Of a stretch of 64,000 bases of DNA, positions 54,738 through 64,000 are shown piece by piece. The notes under the pieces were generated by a model. It made no database searches. It was not told the origin of the DNA and saw only the letters and a program-made list of their open reading frames with translations. The DNA comes from Metellina segmentata (Eukaryota; Arthropoda; Arachnida; Araneae; Tetragnathidae), in assembly GCA_947359465.1 (NCBI GenBank), contig OX375872.1, positions 125,066,337 to 125,130,336 of the forward strand, written 5' to 3'. Position 1 is the stretch's first letter. Each line of letters opens with the position of its first letter. Position numbers and translations under genes: made by a program.

Positions 54738-55973
54738 TAGGGGAAAAGGGGACTAGTGTGGACAAATTTTATAAATTTGGCAAAAAAGTATACTAAATAT
54801 CATTTTTGACGCATTAACTATGTTTTTTACAATAATATACTCTTTTATTTTTGTTGATATATTAAAGTATTTGGCAATATAGTTGTTTAAAAAAAGTTGT
54901 TTTTGTTCACACTAACCCCATGAGATGGGGGCTAGTGTGGGCAAGTTAGAATACTGATTAAACAATGAAATAAAACCAATGAAAGTGTGTAAAACCATAA
55001 TGAAATTAATTTTAACGTAAACAGTATAATTTCTTATAAATGTTATTTTTAATAAAGCATATTTAATTAATGTTAAGCCCAATATATTTGTAATTAGGAA
55101 CTGCACTATATTATAGATGCATTTAAAGACAAATCAACACAACGAGAAAGCTATTTTTTGTTATATTTAGTGGGCAAATGATTTTAATGCAGAAATGGAA
55201 TTAGGCTTCTATTTTGCAATGTAGTTAGATTAATTAACAGGAAATGTCAACTGAGATGCAGTTCGAATTGTACTACCGGCTACATCTGGTGATGGTAATT
55301 TAGCTACAATTTCATATATTAAGATTAGTGGTAAGTCCTTTAGATCTGGGAAAAAGAGATATTCATTCTGTTTATTAGAAAAGCTGCTTTGTGTGAAAAA
55401 ATGATGCAATACCTTGCAAATTAATTTACCATTTCATAACAATTAATTTAATTTAATACAGTAAAGTCTAAAAAGTAAAAAATAGAATTATTTGTGAATG
55501 AATTTTTCACATAAACAATCTATTTAATAAATAAATAGCCTAAAATGTAATATTTAACCCATGTTTTTACCACCGAAAGTGAAATGGGGCTGGTGTGGAC
55601 ATGTCCACAGGAGCCCCATGGAGGCATTTGTTTATTTAGGCCTACTGCTGGTTAATTTAAAAAAATGTAGAGCAAAAGTAAACATCAAAATAGCTATTGA
55701 ATCTATTCATTTATAACATACCATACTGTCGTCTTTTAAAAAAAATATTGAATTAAAATATTTTAATCTTGTAATTGAAAAACCAATCAATCACTTACTT
55801 TACCACCATGGAAACCTAGTTTTATAAATTGCTACTGAACTATTAAGTGTGTTGTCATGCAACTGCACATGGCAGTTTATATTAGTTTTGCTATTCTACA
55901 AATACTTGCAGAGACTTTGACTGACAAATAGCATAATTATTCCAGTTGTCCACACTAGCCCCCTTCTCCCCTA
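54738..55973 (+). mobile_element. GGGGACTAGTGTGGACA-ended DNA element, copy A
   Basis: Ends TAGGGGAAAAGGGGACTAGT (left) and the complement of CACTAGCCCCCTTCTCCCCTA (right; read as CACTAGCCCCC, TTCTCCCCTA), with TA flanks. The same 'ATGGGGCTAGTGTGGACA' phrase recurs inside near 54925 and 55582. 1236 bp, AT-rich, no coding. Confidence 0.7.
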
Positions 55974-55975
55974 TA

Positions 55976-56488
55976 TGCTTTTAATATATTAAATTGAAAT
56001 GGCATCTGCTTATTGTCTTTTGACTAGAAAACATGTTCCAAATCTATTAACTTTAAATAAAAAATAGCATCTGGTTCTGATCTATGAATTTTAAGTAACA
56101 CCTCGTTCTATTATATTTACTATTAAAAAGCACTAATAACATCTGATTCTTATACTATTCGTTAATAAAGTATACAATTCAAATAGCATCTGGTTATTAT
56201 CTATTACCTTAATCTATCTGGTTATTCTTACCTTCAAAAAATGACGCATAAGTAACATCTGATTCTAATCCATAACTTTAAATAATATCTATTCCAATCT
56301 GTTATTAAACTTTTAACTTGCATATGCTTCTAATCTATTAACTTAAATAATATCTGCTTACAATCTATTGACTAAAATAACATATGTTTCCAATCTATTA
56401 ACTTTATAAAACAGCTTCTGTGGTTTTAGTCTATTAATTACACCTGGCTATACTCTTATTTACTTTAAATAACATCTGGTTCTACTAA
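55976..56488. repeat. Degenerate minisatellite (part 2)
   Basis: Units such as 'CTAATCTATTAACTTAAATA' and 'ACATCTGGTTCT', about 15 of them. Confidence 0.65.
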
Positions 56489-56490
56489 TA

Positions 56491-57038
56491 CAGGGTGCGG
56501 CAGAAAGAACGTTCTGATTTGGATCGTCAATAAAAAAAAATACTAAGCAAGATAGAGAAAGAAACCTTTTATACCTAAGAAGTACACAGTATGCCGTTGT
56601 CATCCCTTAAGTTTTGAAGAGTACATCAGTTAAATTGCGACCGTCAATGTTGATACAGTTTTGAAGTCTTTCGGAAATTTTACATTGTCCAGCGGAATTA
56701 CCCTGATTTCTTGCGTAATTGCTCCTTCGAGTACTTGCAAATTTATTGGTTGGTGTTGTTGCACTTTTGATTTGAGATAGACTCACATGCAGCAATTACG
56801 GAAGAAATTACGGCGATTCCGCGGGACATGGTTCGCCGATAAATACAAAATTTCAGAAAGAGACTTCGAAGCTGCATCGACATTGACGGTTGCCATTTAT
56901 CGGATGTACTCTTTTAAACTGAAGGGATGACAATGGCATACTGTGTACTTCTTAAGTATAAAATATTTATTTTTCTATCTTGCTTTGTATTTTTTTTATT
57001 GACTTTCCAAATCAGAACGTTCTTTTTGCCGTACCCTG
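56491..57038. mobile_element. Palindromic mariner-type element
   Basis: TA|CAGGGTGCGGCAGAAAGAAC on the left and the complement of CAGGGTACGGCAAAAAGAAC on the right, TA on both sides. The symmetry extends about 200 bp inward through 'GAAGTACACAGTATGCCATT' and 'GACCGTCAATGTTGATACAG'. Both arms thus carry the same 3' end of a transposase gene, facing each other. Confidence 0.75.
56607..56795 (-). pseudogene. Mariner-type transposase, C-terminal tail
   Basis: A 62-codon frame whose end reads ISERLQNCINIDGRNLTDVL then FKT. It resembles the 'v..Rlq.Ci...G.hl.diiFk' tail of Tc1/mariner-group transposases. The catalytic residues are absent. The opposite arm (about 56870-56935) holds a mirror-image copy of the last 20 or so codons. 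Confidence 0.55.
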
Positions 57039-57056
57039 TATTTGTTATTTTAGGTA

Positions 57057-58195
57057 TAGGGGAGAAGGGGACTAGTATGGAAAACTTGAATAATTCTGCT
57101 ATTTGTCAATCAAAATCTCTGCAAGTTTTTGCAGAATAGCAACACTGATATAAACTTTCATGTGCCATTGCATGACAACACACTTGATAGTTCAATAGCA
57201 ATTTATAAAACTAGGTTTTCATGGTGGAAAAGTAAGTTCTAAAGTTTTTTTCAATTACAAAATTAGACTATTTAATTCAATATTTTTTTTAAAAAGGCGA
57301 CGACAAAAAAAGGTTGGCGCTGTTATAAATGAATATATTCAATAGCTATTTTGATATTCACTTTTGCTCTACATGGTTTAAATTAGCAAGTAGTAGGCCA
57401 ATAAACAAATGGCTCAATGGGGCTAGTGTGGACACATGGAAGTGGGGCTACTGTGGACATGTCCACACCAGTCCCATTTAGTTTTCAGTGGTAAAAACAT
57501 GGGTTAAATATTACATTATAGGCTATTTATTTATTAAATAAGATTGTTGATGTGAAAAATTTATTCACAAATAATTCTATTTTTTACTTTTTAGGCTCTT
57601 TTGTATTAAATTAAATTGATTATTGTGAAATTGTAAATTAATTTACAAGGGATTGTATCGTTTTTTCACACAAAGCAGCTCTTCTAATAAGCAGAGTGAA
57701 TATTTCTTTTTCCCAGGGTAAAGGAAATATCACAAATCTCAAGAAATGAAATTGTAGCTAAATTACCAACACTGGATGTTGCCGGTAGCACAATTCGCAC
57801 TGAATCTCAGTTGACATTTAATGTTAATTAATCTAAATACTTTGCAAAATAGAAACATAATTCCATTTCTACATTAAAATCATTTTTCCACTAAATAAAA
57901 CATAAAACTAGCTTTCTTATTGTGTTGATTTGTCTTTGAAGTACATCTAAAAGTTGTTTTAGTTCACACTAGCCCCATGTCATGGGGCTAGTGTGAACTA
58001 AAACAACTTTTTTTAAACAAAAGATTATAAAAAAAAAAAAAAAAAACTTTAATGCCAAATATTTTAATATATGAATCAAAATAAAAGTAAAAGAGTACAT
58101 TATTGTATAAAAATAGTTGATGCGTCAAAAATGATGTAAGTATACTTTTTTGCCAAATTTATAAAAATTGTCCACACTAGCCCCCTTCTTCCCTA
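57057..58195 (-). mobile_element. GGGGACTAGTGTGGACA-ended DNA element, copy B (inverted)
   Basis: Ends TAGGGGAGAAGGGGACTAGT and CCACACTAGCCCCCTTCTTC then CCTA. Internal sequence matches copy A backwards over nearly its whole length (for example 'CTCTGCAAGTTTTTGCAG', 'ACATGTCCACACCAG'). An A18 run lies at about 58029. Target TA. No coding. Confidence 0.7.
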
Positions 58196-58262
58196 TAAAC
58201 ATTAAATATAATCTATCAACTTTAACTGAAATAAATAACGTCTGGTTATAATACACGTAAAC
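58196..58262. repeat. Degenerate minisatellite (part 3, end)
   Basis: 'ATAATCTATCAACTTTAACT' and 'ATAACGTCTGGTTATAATAC' close the array. Confidence 0.55.
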
Positions 58263-59019
58263 TTAGGAAGGAATGGAACTTCGTAACAAAGGGCTGTAAT
58301 GCGATACGCGATTAATAAAAAATTAAACTGGAAACTGTTTGATCCTGAATATCTCCTTTCGTCCTTGGAACCTTAGGACATACGTCACAGAATGGGGCCA
58401 TCTCCCGCTTGATTCTTTAAAATCATGCCCTCCGAGCTTTTCAACAAAGTGGGTGCTAGGGGATAGATAATTATTTAAGACCGGAAATGCGTCACTGTGC
58501 TCTATGCAGGAAACAACGAACTGGTTTAAAATAAAGCAAAGTGAAAATGGGGTTCAGTTCTGTTGGACATTAGGAAACGGAAACGAGGAAATTTTGTTTC
58601 CTAAAAGAGCATGAAATGAAAAATCCGGAGCATGCAATTTTCTTGTTTTTCTTTAAAGCGGTGTTCTTATCTGTATTAGGCCGCTTTGTTGTTTTAAACT
58701 GAAACATTTAACTAACTGCTTTATTCTGACGTATTCGTATAAGGTGCACTCTTGTGTGTAATTATAGATACCAGGGAACAGATATGACGTTTCCTCTTTC
58801 GTTTGGGTACCGTATATAAGCGATCTTTAGGTTTAACCACTGATAATTAAAATAACTGTTTTAATTTCAAGCATCGGACTGTTATTGTCATAAATAATTT
58901 ATATGGTTTCAAAGTAGGAATTTTGATAACTATACTGTCTGTCTGCCAGGACAACTGATCCAGCCTTATAGCCGACGCCTGCCGCTGTAGAAGCAGACCT
59001 TTACTCATTTCTATAGGGC
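58263..59019. other. No recognisable feature
   Basis: Nothing found. Confidence 0.4.
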
Positions 59020-59020
59020 A

Positions 59021-59912
59021 CTAGCCACTGTGTGGACAGCATGGCGTTGTCCGTGACAGTTTTTTTTTCGGGGAAGGGGGGTGGGTCAGGTGTGGCCACT
59101 GCTCGCTAACCCCCGGGAATTAGTAGCCTTTGGATAAGCCATCACGGCGTTGCTTTAACCAACACCACAGGCAACGCCGTGATATTAGTTTAGCCAACAC
59201 CACATGCAACGCCGTGATGGCCTCGTCATATTCAAATGCGGCGAAATTCGAATTGTGAAGAGATCCAATCGGCGTGACGTCATAATCTTGCGAAAATATA
59301 AATATTTTATTAAAAGAAAATCAAACGTAATAATCTATCTGGTGTAAAATTTTCCGCCGATTTCAAATCGGTCGAATATTTCAATCTATCTTTAACGATC
59401 TCGATCTTACAAAAAATAACTAAACAATGCCAGTCAAAATTTTTTGTTTTGCTTTCCTTAGCTGGAATCGTTTGAGCGCAAGAATTGAAATCGTATATTT
59501 AGGTATCGATCTAACGTGAAATTTTCCGCCGATTTCAAATCCGTTGAAATTTTTACTCCATCTTTAACGGTCTAGCAGATAGACGAAAGAACTACATAAC
59601 TCCAGTTCAAACTTTATTTGTTTTTTTCGTCCGCTGAAAAATCGTTCCTTGGAAAAAGAAACGGATACACGGAAAAAATAAATTTAGAATCTGTCATCTC
59701 TTTATAGTGTTTCCATTCTAAAGAAAACAATAATAATTTAAATTCCATTGAATTCATTTAAAAATGTTCTAGATTAAATTTTAAAATTCGTACGCGACAG
59801 AAAATTTGCAAAAAATTCGGACTACCTGTGTGCCAAATCTCATTATTGTAAGTGCCATAGATTCGTCAGGACAGTCCACACACACAGACACTTCCTTTTA
59901 TAATAGTAGAGT
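59021..59912 (-). mobile_element. Helitron-like element, both ends present
   Basis: On the minus strand it starts TCTACTATTATAAAAGGAAG at 59912 and ends CTAG at 59021 followed by T. Inside are 'TTTCAAATCCGTTGAAA' in plus reading (twice), 'CGGCGTGACGTCATAATC', and three GCAACGCCGTG motifs near the 3' end (59150-59215). It is the inverted relative of 28435-29339, 30 kb away. The base before the 5' TC is C rather than A. Confidence 0.65.
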
Positions 59913-60519
59913 TGCTTGAATATATGTGTATTCCCGTCCATTAAATTGGCCGAGATTTCTACTGGAGCGAACTACCTCTTTTCAGCCAACATTCACCAAA
60001 AATAAATTTAAATTTCGTCTCACCGTGTCACCCTTCTCAAAATAAACAAGCCATTTTTCTTTGGCGATCGCCATCACCCATACTTACTGGTGAGAGTAGT
60101 TCTTGGTGAGACAAAACGAATGGTGGATTGATTGGTTGGGTTTTGTGGGATTCTATACACAATAACTGAGAGAGAACGCCATAACATCTGAAGGACTAAA
60201 TATACTTTCGTACAGTTAGCAATTACATCTGAACAAGACATCTTATCATTTGTGAGTACTGCTGGTAAGTTAATGGCTACGCTGAACAGGGGGCGCTTCT
60301 GTTTGCCGAGGGTCGAGAGGGTAATATTCTACAGTTTTATGGCACAAGTATTATATTCGGTGAAACTGCGTCAAGCAGAAGTCAGAAAACCTCAAGTAAT
60401 TACGAATGGATTATCAACGAGTATGGTAAGTCATCTTGTTAGCTATAAATACAAATGTGCAAAATATGCAGATATTTTATGAATCAACTTTGTTTAGCTA
60501 TTATCCGCCTGTAAGTCTT
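59913..60519. other. No supported gene; SINE-C trace at 60125-60165
   Basis: 'GATTGATTGGTTGGGTTTTG' (minus) is a SINE-C tail. The 76-codon frame at 60252-60482 is unrecognised. Confidence 0.4.
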
Positions 60520-60598
60520 TACTTGGCATTGTCTGTCTTGTGCGTTGGGCCCATTTTGGCCAAACATGACATCTGGGGCATAAAACCAATCGCATTTA
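60520..60598 (+). mobile_element. SINE-C tail
   Basis: 'TTGTCTGTCTTGTGCGTTGG', 'CATTTTGGCCAAACATGACA' and 'GCATAAAACCAATCGCA'. Confidence 0.6.
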
Positions 60599-60919
60599 AC
60601 TCCAGTGTGGTTTAGTTTAGTTTGTCGCTTCTTCGGTCATTATTTGCCATACGACGTACTTTATTTCCGATTGACGTTATTAAAATATTACTAGTTCATT
60701 GATTGTTTAATTGTTTGGAAATCTCTTTAGAATTTGATTCTACTAAGTTGAAATATTATACGTAAAAAGAGTAACACGAATTTGTAAGTTTTGATTTCGC
60801 TAGTTAAAGTATACTGTTAACTCCGTTAGATCTATCATTTGTCCATACTACTCCTTTTTACTTGTTCCGTTGTGTTTAAAGTTTGAGAACAGCAGATATG
60901 TTTCTTTAAAATTGGGAGG

Positions 60920-61228
60920 ACCCTGGTAGCCCAGTTGACATCAAAGGACTAATTATCAACATTAGGAATTAGTACGAAACTTGATACAGCCAAAGACTGT
61001 CCTGTATACAAGGTTTGGTGCACGTTAAATCTGTCGCAACCGCAAACATTCTCTCGTTGGCGTGGAAGTTTGTAGAGTGGGGTTCCTGCTCAGTTCTCGT
61101 CATCTGAGCTTGGTTCAAACTTCTCAAGTCGTTGTCCTTGAATCTTTGACATCAGGATTGACCACGGACTGTCCAATAGCCGGTTGTTTGCACCAGTACT
61201 ATGTTAATTAACTACCCCTTTCCCACAC
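60920..61228 (+). mobile_element. SINE-A, full length
   Basis: 'GGACCCTGGTAGCCCAGTTG', 'GTGCACGTTAAATCTGTCGC', 'TCTCGTTGGCGTGGAAG' and the tail 'TATGTTAATTAACTACC'. A CA run follows at 61231-61246. Confidence 0.65.
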
Positions 61229-61246
61229 ACACACACCGCAGAAACA

Positions 61247-62215
61247 CTGCCGCCATCTACATTTTGCTTGACAGAAATTGCCACTCGTGGATTTGTGTTA
61301 AGGACTAAAATGAGTTTTCCCTACCAGCTAACAATTTGCAAAAGCACTTGAATAACATCCGGAAGTTGTGTACTTAACATGAATTTCGTAAGATCATTTT
61401 GGAAATTTTGCGGATGATTGAATTTGCAATTTTGGGAAATCCCTACGACTAAATAGATTCCCGCCCTTCCAAATCATATTTTAATCCACTCTACTCGACA
61501 GCATGCAATGGGGTCTTTCAATTATTTTTGATTCTTTACAGAGTACTGAAATAACAAGATTGCCTTCACTCTCGCTCCACGGTTAATATGACAATGTTTG
61601 CAAACTTATCTTTCTGAGGAGCATTCTTGAACGTTTAAGGAATCGTATACCTGTATCTTTCGCTTTATGTAATAGATGGGTGCCCTTTCTTAACTTAACA
61701 TTGTGATCTTTGGCATAATATAAAACTTACCAGAGGCAAGCCATGTTATACGTTATGGTCTGGGCTGGGTTGAATCTTAGTCAATTTATAGCAAAAAAGA
61801 GCTAATAATGGTGGCTCCACACCAACGGCGACAGCAATAGAGACAGGCAACATTTTGTCGCTTGTCTCTGTTGCTGCTAAAAGAGCCTTCACACCAGCTG
61901 CGACAGCAATTTCTTTGCGCATGCGCATAACTTTCTTTTTCGAAAGCGAAAACATTTATTTCTGATTCTGCAAGATGTGGCAGACAGACCACGTCTCTCC
62001 GCCTTTTATAAAACTCCTTTTATTCTTGTTAGACGAGCTTAACGGCTATTTATCTCCGGTAGAACAATTTTGGTGGAGTTACTTAATTCTAAAATGGAAT
62101 GCCCAAAATTAAGAAAGAAAAAAAATAGTAGAAATAAAATAAGTTGTTTGGAATTAAATAAATAGCTATGAAGTGGCAATAAAAGTTTAAAAAGTAGTAT
62201 TGCATCAGTAAACAG
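61247..62215. other. No supported gene
   Basis: A short repeated pair, 'GGCTCCACACCAACGGCGAC' (61812) and 'GCCTTCACACCAGCTGCGAC' (61885), includes 'GACAGCAAT' twice; possibly an unrecognised MITE end. Two overlapping 68-69 codon minus frames lie across it. Confidence 0.35.
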
Positions 62216-62218
62216 ATT

Positions 62219-62276
62219 GCCGGTCGCGGGAGCTTGCGTGGTCACCCTCCCAAGTACTGACCGCGACCGGAGGTGC
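62219..62276 (-). ncRNA. 5S rRNA-like fragment
   Basis: The minus strand reads GGTCGCGGTCAGTACTTGGG then AGGGTGACCACGC, resembling the 5S rRNA segment 'GGtTAGTACTTGGATGGGAGACCGCC'. Only the 3' half is seen, with changes and no 5' domain. It could be a 5S-derived SINE or a chance likeness. Confidence 0.35.
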
Positions 62277-62394
62277 TTAAAAATAATGACCCATATTTGG
62301 GACGTTGCTGTGTTGACTGTTCAAACGTATTGCTGATACAATTGGAATAGTTAAAAACTAGTTCTTTTTCGGCAAGGAAAAAATAGTGCTGAGA

Positions 62395-62850
62395 GTGACT
62401 TTATGTCTCTTCAAAGAGGGGTTAGATTTTAATCAGCTATCTGCATTAAATATCGTGGTTTATTTTTTTCAAAAGTTTAGCGATAGGGGTTTTAAGGGAG
62501 GTAATTTTAAGAACGTGTCTTATAATTTCTGTTTTTCATTGGAACCATCTTGCTTTGGAGATGGTTCGGTGGTATAAGTTTGAAGGATTTCAAGTGAATT
62601 TATATTTTTGTTTTTAGTAGATCCCCAAATTTGGCATGCGTATGTGATTACTGGTTTGAGATAGCTTAGGTACACGAGTATTTTGTTTTCAATTGGCGAA
62701 TTCCGAGCAATTAGGTTGAAAAGTTAACGTTTTACGTCTCGGAATTTTTGGATAACGTTTTTTGTGTTCTGATTCCATGTGAGTCTTCTGTCTAGGATAA
62801 TACCTAGGTATTTAGCTTCCTGAGCCCATGGGATTTCGATATTATTAATT
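62395..62850 (-). pseudogene. Jockey-type LINE reverse transcriptase, 3' fragment
   Basis: The minus-strand frame gives IPWAQEAKYLGIILDRRLTW and NQNTKN, a TAA stop, then LFNLIARNSPIENKILVYLS, YLKPVITYACQIWGSTKN and, less clearly, IAKLLKKI. The elements 'KYLGv.LD..L.W', 'KllvYk..i.P.~tYa~~iWG' are the thumb region that follows RT in jockey/CR1-type ORF2. The stop and later frame decay mark it as dead. No palm motif (F/Y-A-D-D) remains. Confidence 0.8.
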
Positions 62851-62984
62851 TTTTAATTGCTGGGTGAAAAACATCAACCGAAACCGGATTAGGCTTTATT
62901 CTGATTGGCTGTCAGCACGGCGACAGAGACAAAAGTTGAACTTCCTCCTTCCTTTATTGGTTTCGTTTCCGTTTTGATTTTGCG

Positions 62985-63456
62985 CGGAGGGATGATTTTC
63001 CAGCCAGACGATAAAAACAAATAATATTTTAACGGAGTCACTTAGATCTTTTTTTTCTTCTATCTCCTAGACCGTTAAAGGTAGAGTAAATTTTTCAACG
63101 GATTTGAAATCTGCGAAAAATTTCACATTAGATCGATACCTAAAAATATGATTTTCTTTAAATAAATAATTTTTAAATTGCAACTTTTATATTTTTCCCC
63201 ATACAAATTTGACCTTCGCTGTCGAGAAATCAATACATTCCATTTCCTGCGCTCAAACTGTTCCAGTGAAAGAAAGCAAAACAAATTTTTGACTGGGAAT
63301 CGATCTGGATCGTTAAACAATACATTAAACATTTCAACGGATTTGAAATCTGCGGAAAATTTTGCACCAGATTTTAATATCTTACATCACGGCGTTGCCC
63401 GTGGTGTTGGTTTGCGAAGAGCACGGGCAACGCCGGGCTAACCACGCAGTGGCTAG
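62985..63456 (+). mobile_element. Helitron-like element, 5' truncated
   Basis: 'CTATCTCCTAGACCGTTAAA', 'TCAACGGATTTGAAATCTGC' (twice) and 'CACGGCGTTGCCCGTGG', ending CTAG at 63453-63456. A shorter relative of 28435-29339. The 87-codon frame across it is not conserved in the relatives. Confidence 0.6.
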
Positions 63457-63577
63457 TAAGAGCTAATAAGAACGGGATGTCGCATTGGTATGTCTTCATC
63501 TATGCAAAAGATTACTCTTTAAAGCCATGCATGTTTGTACAGTATGCATATTTTTTTAGTTGCTAAACGACAAACAC

Positions 63578-63786
63578 TTAAGTTCGTCGAGATACCTCGT
63601 CCATCATGATGTGACCAATTTTGCTTTTAACGATATATCTCGTCTTCGTGAAATTGACGATTGTCTTTATGATAGCAATATCAAGATCGGATTTTTTTTA
63701 AATAACGAGATAGCTTGTCCATCAAGATCTGGTAAGTTTTATTAATGGCGTGATCTAATGGACAAGACAACCGCCAAAAGGATTAA
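63578..63786. mobile_element. TTAA element family 2, copy 5
   Basis: TTAA at 63578-63581 and 63783-63786. Contains 'TCGTCGAGATACCTCGTCCA', 'ACGATATATCTCGTCTTCGT' and 'ACGAGATAGCTTGTCCATCA', and ends 'GACAAGACAACCGCCAAAAG'. The CCC/GGG bases inside the ends have decayed. Confidence 0.65.
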
Positions 63787-63814
63787 ACAAATGTCATCTC
63801 TTTCTAATATTAAT

Positions 63815-64000
63815 TGGACTCTTCATGCTTTTTTTCTTACTCTTCATGCTCTCTATACTTACTCTTCCAACTCTAAACTTACTTTTCATACTTTACTTTT
63901 TTCACTCTCTATATTTACTCTTCATATACTCTATACTTACTCTTCATACTCTTTATAAATACTCTCTATACTTATTCTTAATACTCTCTACACTTACTCT
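63815..64000. repeat. Pyrimidine-rich minisatellite, runs off the window
   Basis: Units such as 'CTTACTCTTCATACTCTATA' of 11-22 bp, repeated to the last base. The plus strand is over 80% pyrimidine plus A, nearly without G. Its right end is not in the window. Confidence 0.85.

Overview
This is an AT-rich eukaryotic window in which I find no convincing host protein-coding gene, functional tRNA or rRNA gene, or CRISPR array. It looks like intergenic or deep intronic DNA of a large arthropod genome. Several clues suggest a chelicerate, probably a spider: the tRNA-related SINEs whose body reads '..GGTGCACGTTAAATCTGTC..' and '..GTCATCTGACCG..', a LINE ORF1 of a type I associate with spider and tick jockey-like elements, and the mix of hAT, Tc1/mariner, Helitron and jockey-like relics. 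The assignment rests on remembered similarity, not on a search.

Layout. 1-581: 3' end of a Helitron-like element (fuller copy at 35614-37163), then a TAA-flanked MITE. 1981-8285: three SINE-A copies, SINE-C pieces, three diverged local tandem arrays and TTAA-flanked elements. 8936-13080: hAT-like MITE, a 7-unit array of about 135 bp and a 9-unit array of 220-350 bp. 13195-17105: TTAA element with an internal minisatellite, SINEs, and a large MITE hosting nested insertions. 17590-20600: 395-bp satellite, a Helitron with strong hairpins inserted in it, and a Tc1 transposase remnant. 20600-34510: more TTAA elements, SINE pieces, a fold-back element, a LINE ORF2 tail, a 76-bp array, a Harbinger-like MITE and a second Helitron family. 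35614-43490: a Helitron, hAT-like MITE pieces, tandem duplications and another TTA-flanked MITE. 44110-49752: two TA arrays flanking a complete LTR retroelement. 49840-53915: duplication broken by a SINE, hAT transposase relic, SINE palindrome and SINE tandem. 54140-58262: degenerate 31-bp minisatellite invaded by two inverted 1.1-1.2 kb elements and a palindromic mariner. 58263-64000: Helitron copies, SINE pieces, jockey RT relic, a TTAA element and a pyrimidine-rich minisatellite at the edge.

The most striking object is the LTR element at 44728-49202. Its 475-bp LTRs look identical by eye. Its primer-site-like tRNA(Ser) sequence, polypurine tract and AATAAA all point along the + strand, but its only long open frame, a Ty3/gypsy gag-protease-RT fragment, runs on the - strand. 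The rest of its interior is SINE and LINE debris. It looks like a young chimeric, non-autonomous element. Second in interest are two families of TTAA-flanked elements with CCCTC-type ends, each carrying its own internal minisatellite; one is built around the palindrome ACGAGATATCTCGT. Third is the nested set of inverted repeats at 52230-58195.
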